Source of the DNA: Neopestalotiopsis rosae | Taxonomy: Eukaryota > Ascomycota > Sordariomycetes > Amphisphaeriales > Sporocadaceae | DNA length: 64,000 nucleotides | NCBI GenBank assembly: GCA_023078685.1 | Contig: JALGAS010000007.1 | Span: 2,480,001 to 2,544,000, forward strand | Direction of reading: 5' to 3' | Part shown: positions 1 through 11,872 of the stretch, in pieces | Layout: each line of letters starts with the position of its first letter | Position numbering within the stretch: position 1 is the stretch's first letter | The notes under the pieces: model-generated | The model's database searches: none | Seen by the model: only the letters and a program-made list of their open reading frames with translations | Told to the model about the DNA's origin: nothing | Position numbers and translations under genes: made by a program

Positions 1-1047
1 CCAGACCATTTGTTTGAAAACTTGAGCTTTATCTCTAACGGGCGAACGGAATTCAGCCCATTCGTAGTCTCAAAGCCATTCATTAGATTCGTCCAGTCTA
101 CTCAATTGATATGCGTTTGCAATCACAAGACGATCTCCCAATAGTGAACTGAACTACATTCTTGGTACCGATTTCGGCACAAATATCGAGAGAAGGCGCG
201 CTAATGAGTGTTCATTACTATACTCAAACTCCACGAGTGGCCAGGAAGTACAAATTAGGCAATCGACCCCGATGGGAAACATGCGCCCTTTGCACGCGTT
301 CAAGTATGGGGTATGGTCTGGATTAATGTAACAAATATAGAGACGGGCAAGCGGGCGTCTTGCATGAGTCCGGGCAGGCTGGACAATCTGGCCTGCCTGT
401 CTGCAGAATCTACGATGTCTTGCATTTCTCACTAAGGAAAACGCGCTTGCCTAAAGACGCGCGCTATCCTCATGATAAGGCCACGCTTGACTCGCAGGTA
501 ACCCACGACAACGCGTCGCATATGGGGGCGGAATACTTGAGGTCAAGATTGCTCAAGTCGGATTCCAGTGATTGAGATATCGTTACATAGTAGCGCCAAT
601 AAACATAGAAGTGCCATATGTTTAGTCCTAGGTGTTATGGAGGGCGCCCATCTTTTCTACATTTTGCAAAAGAAAGTGCCAAATGGCTACCATCCACCCA
701 TGGATTCACGAACAGTCGATCTAAGTCCAGTCACTCAGCCAAACCCACTAACCTATATATGTCAAAATGAACTAATGGATCAAAACTTGTATACGAAAGC
801 TGTCGACTGGTGTCCGATCCAAGGCAGTCTACTGATGCAATGCAAAATGACTTCATTTACAGAACGTTTCTTGTCTCAAATAACTTCAGACAATTTGAGG
901 AAGCTGAAAAGTCTCGCTCCACCAACATCTTCCAGATATACTAAATCCTAACACGCTCTACCAGCGACTTCATTTCACCTGTAATATGAAAGCATCGAGA
1001 GTGGAAAAGTCAATTGATCGCCCACGGTGGGCTCGCGAACAGCAACA
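1..1047. other. intergenic, left edge
   Basis: No convincing gene. The longest open frames here are about 90-130 codons and show no recognisable domain, codon bias or splice structure. The right part is the downstream region of the HET-domain gene, whose stop codon is at 1048-1050 on the minus strand. Confidence 0.5.
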
Positions 1048-3226
1048 TTATACAATGGAAATTGTGTACCGACCACGGTTCTTCTTCTCATAATAGCACT
1101 TTTCGATGACGGAGGGTAGGTGAAGAATGCTGCCAAGTTCGCTTTTGTGTGTTGTGAAGAATAAGCCAACTCTCTGAAACTGCCCTCGGCCCTTGTCAGT
1201 CGGTATGAGTGTCAAGCCAACAGTTATGAAATCTGTATGACTCCAACGGTGGGGAGGAAAAGCAGAGAGAATCGGCAGTAGAAACACGCTTTGTGTTGGT
1301 ATATACACTGTGATGGTGGATTGAGGGTTGAAATTCATCTCCTCAATATATTCGAATAGCCTGTAAAGACGCTTTCTGCACTCCGCAGTATTTACAGTCT
1401 CAATCGTTCGGCCTAGGCACAGATCGTCTGGGAGAAAGTAGATTCTCTTCCTCGAACCTCCAATGGTCCAAAAAGTTTTTTGGTCCGCTTTGTGGCTGCC
1501 CTGATTGAGCCATGCTTGCCGCAATGATCCCCGTAGTCGCAGAAAACCGTCCTTGATAGCACCCGTGTCATCCTGGTCCAGCTTCGGAGATGTCTGGGCT
1601 TCTACAAATTTGGCGAGCAGCTCGTGATTACTCCAAATGTCTGGCCTGAAAACATATGAAACTGCAGACCCAGTTGAGGCCCAAGACCAGGTTGGGGCCG
1701 TGTACAGCTGCGTGCGAGGCCAGCTCTGGGGATGAGTGTTGTGCCAAAGCAGCTGGTATGGTAGGTCCTCTTTCCAGATTCCGGCCAGATATTCGTCCCC
1801 TGATTGGCTCTGTACTTCCTTGACGGCACCTGACAAAGCAGCTAGTCTGTCGGTATCGTATGTGAGTCTCATTTGACTGTATTTTTCCACGAGATGGATC
1901 CAGGAAACCCATCGTTCTTCAGACGAGATCCCAGTCACTTTATTCCACCATTGTACACCCTCATCTGTTTTAGGACCTCTAGAAAAATGGCGTGAGACAC
2001 CCGAAGGCCATTGCTCGCTGCAATTATCTGCTTCATGACGACTGTCCTTTGACTCGAAAAACAATTGACGAGTAGTGAAATGGATAATCTTCCTAGAAAG
2101 AAGCCTTTCCTGGAGGACCCAAGCTCGCTTACCGAGAGGTGCGTCCCACACTGCATCCTTCCAAGATTCGTGTATGAGAAGACAGTATTGTTCACTGTTC
2201 CTGCCACGTGTATTGGGCAGCAGAATGTCTAATCTAAGTGGTAAGAATGTATCAATGTCTCTTGTCCTGATCAAGCCTTCGTCTCCATTCTGTGCTGCAT
2301 CTGCAGATAGGTTGCACGCGGCGTTCTGATATATTAGGCCCATGATGGAACCTTGACTCAGCCAATCCTTCTGCGAGTCTTGGATAATGCAAAAGGAGTC
2401 AATCCAAAGGTATTGAAATCCTAGATCGCACGTGACTCTGATCGCGTCTCGAAAAGTCTTGGTGAGTGATTGGTATTCAATGCCTGTCTTGAATTTGTTG
2501 ACATTATTCTCCTTCAGCCGTACGAAATCAATATTTCCCCAACAATGGCTCAATCTGAGATATTGAGCGCCCGGAGATATTGTGGAACCTTCACATAATT
2601 TGACTTGATAGAGATTGTCGTTCAACGCTTGAACGTGTAGCAACCGCTTTGGCAGAAAAGTAGTTGAATCCCGAAGGTGATCATCTGCAGAATGGCCTCG
2701 AAGCCATTGTTTTGCTTTCTCTATGTTTGTAGCGGACCACGTGCTCTGCTCTGGATAGCTTGTCGAGAGTTGCGTAGCATCGACTGGATCAGTCAGTCTT
2801 AGGGACAGATTCCATCTCAAACTATGCTGCCAAGGGTTACTCACATAAGTTTTTGATTGTGAGTGTGAGTATCTCAGTCCGGTTACTTGCCACGTAACCA
2901 CAGAAGAATGTCAACCTATCCCTCGAACCGATTGTATGGTCGCACCAGAATCGCAAAGACGTGGCTATTTCAAGTTGTTCAGGCAATGGAAATCGGAAGC
3001 CAGGTTCAGACCATTGATTTCTTAGCAAGCGGCATATATAGCAACGCTTCTCAGCTGCCTCAAGTACGTCTTCTTGAGACGAGTGATGGTTGTAATGGCT
3101 CATCTGCCAAAAATTCAAGAAGAATTCAGTAAGCATCCCGCGGCAGATATCACAGAGAACCAAAGATGACCAGGCCGGTTCGAAGCGCGGCTGCCATCCC
3201 TCGTCATTGATCCATTCATCAGTCAT
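1048..3226 (-). CDS. HET-domain (heterokaryon incompatibility) protein, two exons
   Basis: Exons are 3226-2845 and 2783-1048, joined across a 61-nt intron (donor GTGAGT, branch-like CTGAC, acceptor CAG); the joined frame gives 705 aa. The HET domain lies at roughly residues 200-345. It shows the hallmark blocks YLRLSHCWG (about 202-209), FRDAIRV...YLWIDSFCIIQD (about 238-263) and a following segment with YQNAACNLSA. The N-terminal 127 residues hold two CxxC pairs (CDIC and CYIC), common in HET proteins upstream of the domain, perhaps metal-binding. HET domains are known to trigger programmed cell death in non-self recognition between fungal strains; which partner this one senses is unknown. 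No NLR, sesB-like or het-partner gene is adjacent. There is no signal peptide or obvious membrane segment, so it is probably cytoplasmic. The start ATG at 3226 is the first in its frame and gives a typical N-terminus. Confidence 0.9.
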
Positions 3227-3902
3227 GGTATCTCAATGATCTGGCGTACTCCCTTGAAAACAAGCCGACACGGAAGGGCGAGAGCTCGCAACTTTCTGGA
3301 GAGTTTTCCACGGTAAGAGAAATTTGGTATATTGCTCCATGGCCCAGCGTATGTATTCGCCGGTGCTCAGCATGCATCGGAGATGGAACTACGACAAAGC
3401 TGGCCAGGCAGCATCTGCGAGGTTTCTACAGAGGGCGGGGTAACCAACACTGCCACCCAGTATCACGCGCAGCCTCGTGATTTCACAGCTTCAACCAATC
3501 AATCGTTTCATTCATTCATGCATGTGGTCTGGATTGTCCACTTCGCAAGGATCGGAAACACAGCCACCGATGCAAGAGCCGTGCCGCTGTTTCTCTAGAA
3601 GGCGTTCAATTCATGATGAATAAAATTGTCTTCACCTCGACATGTGTGCCTTTTATTTCGCAATATCCGGTCTCTATTCATGATTTATGCACATGAGCCC
3701 TATAATAGAGGGCAGGCCCTGCCTTGAGCTGAAAAAATGGTGGGGTCGAATGCATGTGCTGCAATTATACTATATACACCAATCCAAGCCTTGCCTCTCG
3801 AATTGGCTGGTGATCTGTTCAGGGCTTTTTCATCTAAATGTACTCATGCTGAGATATGTATCGATCGAGTCATTGTATACAAGGAAAGCAGCCAAAGACT
3901 TA
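3227..3902. other. intergenic between HET gene and disordered-protein gene
   Basis: This 676-bp gap between two minus-strand genes holds the promoter of the HET gene and the 3' region of the upstream gene. Open frames reach only about 115 codons and partly overlap the neighbouring gene. I see no defined site. Confidence 0.5.
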
Positions 3903-6900
3903 TTATATCCTGCCGCCTTCGACGACTTGGCGGCCCAAAATCTCAATCTCGCCAGACTCGGCGGTGCGCCGCCGTTCCATGACCCAGCGTGTCTCGCCGC
4001 TGTCTTCTTCCTTGTGGTAGGAGATGCTATCTGAACTGCCCTTGTGACGATGTCCCATACCGGGTCGGGATTGTGAAGGCTTGCCAACAGAGGGACTCAT
4101 TGCCTCTATGGCTGATGAGGGCTGTGAGTAAATTACCGGACTTGGCGCGAGCTCGGATTCAGTTTCTTCGTCTTCAATCACTGGCGGAAAACCAGTATGT
4201 CCTGCTGGCGGTAGCGGTGGAGGGCTATACAGGGGCGCGGGCAAAGGGGATGTCGCCGTGTTGATCCCCATATTCGTTGGCACACTCGGCGGAGAGATTG
4301 GGTTGTTTGGTGCAGCCACCATTGACATGGTCAGCGTTGGGCTACCTTGACCACTGCCAGCGCCCGAGTCCATGCTCCAAATGGAGAATGCCGAGTTCTT
4401 ACGCGCATGTCCGCCAGGACCGTTCGGTAGACGGTCACGGTCTTGGCCAAAGGGGCTGGTAGCACCGTTGCGGTCACTGGGAGACCCATCGCGGGAACTT
4501 GCCAGAGATGCCTGAGAGCCTCCCCATGCCTTTGTGCGCAACCGGAGCAAATTTGACAGAGTCATATTATCATCATCCGCCATCATTGCCAGCTGTGCCA
4601 AACCAGGACTTTGCAACGGCCCATCTCGACCAGCACTGCTAGGAATCGGCATGCTCATGATGGAGTTGCGATTCGAGTACTCAGACCGTTCAGTGATGGG
4701 CGTCAAATTTGGTTCTCGCGATACCACACGGCCTGATTTTGAGCGCATGACACCGCTCGGTCCAAAATAACCACCATACGTCGTTTCTCCCTCATTAGAT
4801 ATCATGCTTCCCCTCTGTGTCTGAGAAAGAGGCGTTGAGTAAAAGCCAAATTCTTGACCATACCAACCGTCGTCATCATTTGCGAGTGCGCTTGCATTAG
4901 CCTCGGCAATGATGGCATCGTCGTCAAGTTCGTAGTCGTCTAGGCCGTTGCCGTAATCATCATCGTACTCATAACCGCCATCGTAGGCGCCGAATGCGTC
5001 GTCGATGTTCTGGTTGGACCCTGCAGAGCCACTCGTCGTAGGAGAGGTAATGGTCAAGTCTGCAGGCAGAGGCGGTGTTGTGGAAGCGCGACGAAACTTG
5101 CCCGAGTCGGCAGCTTTTTGGACGGCTTCAGCCAGCGCGGCTTGGGTTGCCAGCATTGTCTCCTCCCCCATTTCAGGCAATTCCGAAATCGCTAGCAGCG
5201 GTTCTTCTAATGTCTCCCCCATTCTCTCTTCTTCGAGCTCCTCCACCTCCTCCTCGATATTTGTGTCGTTGTCTCTTTCGAAATCCTCCTGCTCCTCGTA
5301 TTCCTCCTCCTCCTCTTCTTCGAAGACCTCTAGTGCGCCCAGTCTCTCATGCAAGGCAGCACTAAGATCCTGGGTTATAGGCTCAGTCGTATCAGGCTGC
5401 GCTGATACCTTGGGAGTCACGTCGTCGGACTCGGACTTGGCAGCTTCCTGGCGGTTCATCTTCTGAGCTAATGCACTGGCAAACATGCCTGGTATTGGCC
5501 TTCCATACTGATCCGTATCATCAAGATCAAATAGTGATTCATCAATCGCGTTACCATCGCCCTCGCCCTCGAAATCATGTCCTCCAAAGTAGAGCTCATC
5601 GTCTTTATCCAGGTGTCTCGGTACCGTCGGATCGTAATATGGGGGTATTTGTTGAAGTGTCGTCTCTTCAGGCGACTCAACCGTCGCATCGAGTCCCTGA
5701 ATGCCTAGTCCAGTTGGACTTTCATGCATGGGCGATTCTGGGGATCTAAGTGTCTCGTCGCCAGTGGAAGCCGCCGAGGAGAGTCCACTAAAACCTGGCG
5801 ACTCCTTGGTCATTGCATAACCAATAACATTCCCGTCCATATCTCTTGGTGTCGGTACTAGTCCAGTGGTCAGAGGGCTGGCTAGAGATGACGCAGGGCC
5901 AGATCTTTGAAAAACAAAGCCAGCAAAGTTCTCTTGGTCGTCGTCTGGGTCCAGGTCCAGTCCCACCTCGGGCACATCCTCCTCATCATAGTCGAAGTTC
6001 ACCTCTGGAATTTCTTCCTCCATTCCATCATCGTAATCCATAGCATCATAATCAAATGTGTCCTCATCAAAGTCATCAAATCGCGAGTCCCGTTTTGATG
6101 TGGGCGATTCTGCTTGCCTTTCCTGCTGGCGTTGTCGGTGCTTCTCCTCGAGCAATTTTTCTGCACTCGCAGCTCCAATCATGTCAAAGCTGAATCTCGA
6201 GGATGTGCTCTTCATGTGTTTGGGGATCGAGGACTTGATACCCTTGCCAGAGACGCCAGACGTGTTCCGTGAAAGAGTGGAGATGGAAGATGGGATCGAG
6301 CTTTGTCTCCTGGTGTTGTCCTTGCCGCGTTTTGAACTTAGACTCGAAAAGTCATTTGCATCTACAGACATGGTCCTGGAATGGACAGATGAAGACGTAC
6401 GATCAGATGGCGCCTTGCTGTCTTTGGGAGGGACTGGAGGACCAGGTTGTGGAGGTGACTCGGTCTCCCGGATCGGAGGTGGACGAGCATCTGCCACCGG
6501 TTTCTCCCCGACCAGAGAAGCGACATCGTTGCTCGATACGATCCTCCTGGGACGCGGTGCACTGAAATCATGAACTCTGGTGCCCCTGATCGGTTGGTAT
6601 GATGGCTCCTCTCGAGTGCGGCGCAGAGGCAGTGACAGCTCCGGGAGAACACTCTGACTCGTTTTCCTCCTCAGAAGTAGGTTCGATATAGGATTCTTGA
6701 GAAAAGGTATGCTTCTTCGATCCCGTACCGGTTCTGGTACAACATTCTGTGCAGACGCTCCCGCAGCGTCATTCTGTGACCTCGCTCCATGTTGTCGTTT
6801 TCCACTACTACCACTGCTTGATTGTTCAGTCGGCGAGAGGAAAGATACTGAGGGATTCCTATCCGTTGGGCTCGTCACAGCAGATGTACTTGATCTGCCA

Positions 6901-7376
6901 TAGCTGCTGGAATTTTGGCCAATGTTTGGCCTCGCCGCATCTTGTTGCTCCCGTTGGTAATTCTGCAGGGCCAGTCCACCCAAGAAGCCTGATTTTTCAT
7001 TGTATGGTGCCCGTTGCGGTGCTTTGGTATCCTCGCGCAGCTTGTAATCTGGTTCTGGCGACAGAATTGGCGTGTTGGAGTCTGGCGAGGCTATCCGCGC
7101 AATGGGTGGTAAAGTGGGAGGAGCCTCTCGTAGTGACGGTAGTGGCGGCGAGTTCACATTTGACTGTGGGGATAAGGAAGTCGCTCCATGGCTTTGTCCC
7201 GCCTGTGATGCGCCTAGAGAATATCGCGGTTCTTTGCCAGACACTGGGGCCGCACCTTCATCGGGAGCCGACTGTTTTGACTGGAGCGCAGCGCTGTCCC
7301 ACGTTGGGGCATTTTCTGGCACAGGCGAGGTGGGATTGGAGGTGCCCCGGCGGTGGAAGCGGAGATGTGACAGCAT
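3903..7376 (-). CDS. large intrinsically disordered acidic fungal protein, function unknown
   Basis: A single uninterrupted frame of 1157 aa starts at ATG 7376. I recognise no catalytic domain. The first 420 residues are Ser/Pro/Arg-rich with many S/T-P sites and a basic patch (FLKNPISNLLLRRK, about residues 224-237). Asp/Glu-rich stretches follow at about 430-480 and 680-720 (including a run of seven Glu) and about 800-825. A Ser-rich region leads to a C-terminal tail with RWVMERRRTAESGEIEILG, which looks ordered and charged and recalls conserved ascomycete proteins of unknown function. No signal peptide, membrane segment or coiled coil is obvious. The composition suggests a phosphorylated scaffold or regulatory protein, but that is inference. 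Codon use and the frame's length make it a real gene; several antisense open frames over it (for example 6749-7615) are shadows. Confidence 0.85.
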   Translation of the reverse strand: MLSHLRFHRRGTSNPTSPVPENAPTWDSAALQSKQSAPDEGAAPVSGKEPRYSLGASQAGQSHGATSLSPQSNVNSPPLPSLREAPPTLPPIARIASPDSNTPILSPEPDYKLREDTKAPQRAPYNEKSGFLGGLALQNYQREQQDAARPNIGQNSSSYGRSSTSAVTSPTDRNPSVSFLSPTEQSSSGSSGKRQHGARSQNDAAGASAQNVVPEPVRDRRSIPFLKNPISNLLLRRKTSQSVLPELSLPLRRTREEPSYQPIRGTRVHDFSAPRPRRIVSSNDVASLVGEKPVADARPPPIRETESPPQPGPPVPPKDSKAPSDRTSSSVHSRTMSVDANDFSSLSSKRGKDNTRRQSSIPSSISTLSRNTSGVSGKGIKSSIPKHMKSTSSRFSFDMIGAASAEKLLEEKHRQRQQERQAESPTSKRDSRFDDFDEDTFDYDAMDYDDGMEEEIPEVNFDYDEEDVPEVGLDLDPDDDQENFAGFVFQRSGPASSLASPLTTGLVPTPRDMDGNVIGYAMTKESPGFSGLSSAASTGDETLRSPESPMHESPTGLGIQGLDATVESPEETTLQQIPPYYDPTVPRHLDKDDELYFGGHDFEGEGDGNAIDESLFDLDDTDQYGRPIPGMFASALAQKMNRQEAAKSESDDVTPKVSAQPDTTEPITQDLSAALHERLGALEVFEEEEEEEYEEQEDFERDNDTNIEEEVEELEEERMGETLEEPLLAISELPEMGEETMLATQAALAEAVQKAADSGKFRRASTTPPLPADLTITSPTTSGSAGSNQNIDDAFGAYDGGYEYDDDYGNGLDDYELDDDAIIAEANASALANDDDGWYGQEFGFYSTPLSQTQRGSMISNEGETTYGGYFGPSGVMRSKSGRVVSREPNLTPITERSEYSNRNSIMSMPIPSSAGRDGPLQSPGLAQLAMMADDDNMTLSNLLRLRTKAWGGSQASLASSRDGSPSDRNGATSPFGQDRDRLPNGPGGHARKNSAFSIWSMDSGAGSGQGSPTLTMSMVAAPNNPISPPSVPTNMGINTATSPLPAPLYSPPPLPPAGHTGFPPVIEDEETESELAPSPVIYSQPSSAIEAMSPSVGKPSQSRPGMGHRHKGSSDSISYHKEEDSGETRWVMERRRTAESGEIEILGRQVVEGGRI

Positions 7377-9935
7377 TCCGGACTCTCGCGGCTCCTTCGC
7401 CGGAGTGCGCGACGAAGAGTCTCGACAAGGTGTCGCAATGGGTTGGAATGCGGCTTTTTCTTTCCCACTCAGATGTCGGTCGGTCGATCGTCCGGTCGGG
7501 AAGGGCGTTCAAGGCACAATTGCGCGACGCCCGGCGTCCTGTGGAGTCGATCGCGTCGCCGTCATCCGAAGAGCACTGTTTTGTCGCAATCGTCGGGGAA
7601 ACGCAGATGGGGTGACAGCTCCGTAGCTAGGTAGATAGGTAGCTAAGCTAAGCTAATCTTATCTTCTCTTTAGTCGCGATACAGCTGCTGTTCCAGAGGT
7701 CCTGTTGTCCAAAGAATTCCAATGATGGCCAGAAAAGAAAATTCACAGTTTGGTGAAAAGCGTGATGTAACATGTAGAGGACCCTCCAAAAAAAAAAGAT
7801 TGGCAAATGAATGGATTGGCAAGCTTTCAGTTGAACCACCCCAACTATTCCCCCAGTCAGACAGAAACTCCAATGCCTAAGATCTTCAACAGTGCCCACC
7901 AAATAGAGACTTAGGGCGCGCTAATCGTAAATCCAAAGACAAGAGCGATCCCTCGCGTGTAGCCACTTTCTTTTTTTGGTGTTTGTGTCTAGCATCTCCA
8001 GCAACCAACAGCTGTTAGCGACTAACAGCCAAGTGAGCAGCCTGTGCCAGCCTGTTTTTGGTTGGATCCCGCCTCGTGTTGGGCTATTAGTCCCAGGGTT
8101 CAAGCACTAAACAGTGAAGGGGGCAGGCAAAGCAGGTCATCATTGTGCATGCCCAGAAGGCGCTACAGGGCACCAAAACTTTCACGCTTGATCATGAAGT
8201 GGGTCCGATCTATGCACTGGGTGGTCCCTCTGTGCCGTCATATAAAAGCACAGTACCTGAATATCAGCAGCATCCCAGATCGTTCAAGATCTTGATTGGG
8301 CGAGTTCATGTCAGGATGAACGTTGAACATACTAGCAAGCTTTGGCAAGTCATGTTAGGCGAGCTAGATACAGTCTCTGTGATTATTTGTGTCCGTCTTG
8401 ATCAGGTATGGATGAGCAAATCCCAACACGGCCATCAAAGACCGTTGTTTTGGATTTGACCACCAAGCATGTGCAAATCGGACTATATCTTGGCATGTGG
8501 CTAACTTGGACATGTAACAATTGAGCACCCGCGCAACTTCTCGGCGTGCACAATAGTATTGTGGCATCTTAATATTACATTGAATGATACCTCCCAGCCA
8601 GATGTAGGCTCACTTGACTGATCTTGCGTGTATTTATATCCTTTGCAATGGTTGAATAGCTTGATTGACTTTGGGGTACAAAATTGCTGCCATTACACTT
8701 TTTAGTGGAGCCCTGTATTTGTAGCATGGACTAACATTTACTCCCAGAAAGATGATGTATCTATTGATGGTATTTTATGCCAGTGTGCTTCACCTCAACC
8801 TCCTAATTCATTCCTAATTTTACCGTGTGAATTGAATGAGAAATATCGTTTGCGGGTTTCCTTGAGGCGCAGTCCCTGCGTAGAGTAGCATCAGCTAATT
8901 TGCGATGTGTAGAACAACCGGGGGTCAACGAGCACGGCCAAAGCCCCAGAACCGCTTGAAGGGGAGACTCGTTTACTACAGTATATTCCTATGAGGCAGA
9001 AGTTGAATACCATACCATCGCACACAAGCCTGGAGACTACTTGGTGAAAAGCGTGCTGTTTTTGCATCCAATGATTGTAGAAATTATGTTACAAGTCCTG
9101 TAAACGAAAGAAGATCTCCTCAGTCGTATGTGAACCTCGACTCTTCTTTTCAACACAGCCGAGGCAAAGTTGCATAGTCATCGATCCCATAATATTTGCT
9201 ATGAATCATTTTGCCAATGAGAGTTTCTCCAATGTTTGATTGTGCCTCATTCCCGAGCAACCAGGGTGGACTTATGTCATCCGTTGCTGGACATCTAAAG
9301 CCTGTGATGTCAATAGCCGCTTGAGCTCAAGATTTGCCCATTGCAGTCAAGTCAAACCTCTATTCATGAAACCGAGCAAACAACCTGTCTTCTTATCGGA
9401 CAATAGGAAGTGCGAGGCTGCTGAATGTCTGTGATTTCAGATCAAAAGATAAAATCCTCCTTCACTGCAACGGGTGATGGAGATGTGGAGATTTAGTCAG
9501 CTTCTCGGTATCGGTTTCGTTCGCGAATATTGGCCAATCACAGCTATGCGAACCCATCTCATATGATCTTACCGATCCACTAGTCCTTTCACAGCAACTA
9601 TCATCAAGAGGCGCAGACTTCAAGCCAGCATCACAATGATTGCAATGCCTGTTTGAAGGATTGGTGACCAGCATGGTGAGCAATAGTCTCTGTTTAGGTA
9701 TATAGTATAGTCTGTACTCAGAGCCCTGCCACGCGATGGAGCCATTGTCAGCTCAATCTCAAATGATCACTCTGCTAACGTCATCAAAACTGATTGCTGT
9801 ACGATTCCGACACTGAGATCTTAACGGAGAGATGCACTATATATTGTTGGAATCATGTCTTGTTGGAAACATGTCAAACATCGACTCAACCGCCAGCATT
9901 GACACTTCGGTCCTCGGTCGACTCGAATATCAATC
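7377..9935. other. intergenic, divergent promoter region
   Basis: This 2.56-kb stretch lies between the minus-strand disordered-protein gene and the plus-strand sulfatase gene, so it holds both promoters. Near 7625-7668 is a TAGGTAGATAGGTAGCTAAGC-like short repeat in the probable 5' leader of the minus-strand gene. The middle (about 8500-9250) is AT-richer. Open frames stay near or below about 100 codons apart from those overlapping the gene, and none looks coding. Confidence 0.5.
9838..9845 (+). promoter_or_regulatory. TATA-like element of the sulfatase gene
   Basis: TATATATT lies about 91 bases before the sulfatase ATG at 9936, a distance normal for a fungal TATA box with a short leader. 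There is no transcript evidence. Confidence 0.4.
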
Positions 9936-11872
9936 ATGATGTCTCCGTCACTCGCCACTCTTCTTGGCCTCAGTCTCGCAGGCATTTCTCTGGCTGCACA
10001 GCCGAACATTGTAGTTATCTTCACAGATGATCAAGATCTACATCTTGACTCGACTACTTACCAACCCATCCTTCAACGAGAATTCACGGAGAAGGGAACT
10101 TCATTTACGGTAAGTATATAGGCCAAGACTCAGAAGAAGTTCGTGTAGCTGATATTCCATACGCATTACAGAACCACTTCTGTACGGTTGCTCAGTGCTG
10201 TCCAAGTCGCGCCTCCCTCCTTCGCGGTCAAGCAGCACACAACACCAACATCACCTATGTCCTATCACCGGGCGGGAACTACGACAAGTGGCTGACTGCC
10301 GCCGAAGATGATGACTATCTGCCTCACTGGCTGGCGGATGCCGGATATAATGCCGAGTACCTTGGCAAGTTCATGAATGGATACAACATTCACAACTACG
10401 CCACGGCACCAAAAGGATGGACTCATGTCGATGCTCTGGTCGACCCATATACGTATCAGTACAATAATGTTGTCATGTCTTCTGACGGCGAAACACCCGT
10501 CTCGTACCACGGGTATCACCAAACGGACATCATTCGCGCCAAGGCCCTCGACCGTCTCGATTACCTCACATCACAGGACAAGCCATTCTATCTGACCATT
10601 GCCCCGACCTCTCCGCACTTTTCAGACAATCTGGGCATCCCGATCCCACTGGCTAGGCACTTTGATGCGTATCCAGACGCGAAAGTTCCAAGAAATCCCA
10701 ATTTCAACCCAGATGACGAGTACACGATCCAGAAACCGTCGTATCTGAAAGGCTTGGAACAATTCGGTGAGAGCAACATCACCGCATTGGACACATGGTA
10801 CAAGGCTCGGATCCAGGCCCTGCAGGGCATTGACGAGATCATTGATGATGTGGTGGCCAAGCTCGAAGACAAGGGCGTCTTGGACAACACCTACTTGATC
10901 TACACTTCTGATAATGGTTATCATCTTGGACAGCACCGCATGCCTGGCGGCAAGGCTTTACCTTACCGCGAGGACACCAATCTGCCTTTCGTCGTTCGTG
11001 GTCCCGGGGTTCCTGCCAATGTGACCTCGTCTTCGCCCAGTGTACACCTGGATCTGGCGCCCACGTTCTTGGATTTGGCGGGTGTAAACACGTCGGAGTG
11101 GCCTTCTATCCTCGACGGCCGCAGCCTACTCTCAACCTGGCTCAACCCCCTCGCTGAGCGGTCTGCCTGTCGTGCCGCAGAAGACGACGACGTCCGAGAA
11201 ATCATCAATGTCGAATTCTGGGGTCCGCAGCAGCCCGAGAACTTCAGGAACGAGACGTACGCAAACAACAGCTACAAGACGCTGCGCATAGTAAACAGCG
11301 CCGGCTCGAGCGGCAGCGCCGACACCTCGTCGTACCTGTACTCGCGCTGGTGCACCAACGAGACGGAGCTGTACGACACGGCCGCCGACCCTTGGGAGCT
11401 GACCAACCTGGCACTGGACCCCGACGCCGAGACGGCGCGGCTCATGAACCGACTCAACGCCCTCCTACTCGCCACCAAGTCGTGCGCCGACGTGACGTGC
11501 CGGAACCCTTGGCGTCTGCTGCAGCCATCGTATCGGGCACAGGTAGCGCCCCTCGAAGACCTTGAGATCCGCTCCCTTGAGGAGGCCATGGACACACAGT
11601 ATGACGACTTCTTTGCGGGCATCCCGCAGGTAGCCTTTCAGGAATGCTTGGATATCCAGTTCCGCCCCAACGAGGGCCCTTACTGGCCCGAGAATGCGAC
11701 GCTCGGTGAAGACCACCGACTGCCTACGGATAACTATGTCAGCACCAGTAGTGACGCGGTCGTCGAGGTTGAGGGAAACTCGGTGTTCCAGGGTACGTGG
11801 GCACAGCGAAATGTGACATTGGCGGAGATCATGATGAGTGCGAGGAACTTGACTGCTGAAGAGCTACAGTGA
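9936..11872 (+). CDS. secreted formylglycine-dependent sulfatase (arylsulfatase family)
   Basis: Exons are 9936-10109 and 10172-11872, with a 62-nt GTAAGT...CAG intron in phase 0; the product is 624 aa. The N-terminus is a signal peptide (hydrophobic run to about residue 21, then AAQPNIVVIFTDDQD with metal-binding Asp31/Asp32). The sulfatase signature CCPSRASLLRG begins at Cys67, the residue expected to become formylglycine; notably it is encoded just after the intron. The second signature (GYNAEYLGKFMNGY) follows, and YTSDNGYHLG (Asp305/Asn306) supplies further metal ligands. The family hydrolyses sulfate esters; the CCPSR form resembles fungal arylsulfatases and glucosamine-6-sulfatases, so the substrate cannot be fixed. 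Several N-x-S/T sites fit secretion. In Neurospora the related ars-1 is induced by sulfur starvation through CYS-3; whether this gene is so regulated was not tested. ATG 9939 is an equivalent alternative start. Confidence 0.93.

Noticed and set aside
6749..7615. Plus-strand 288-codon frame
   Set aside because: It is mostly antisense to the disordered-protein gene, with a His/Cys-rich translation unlike a real protein.
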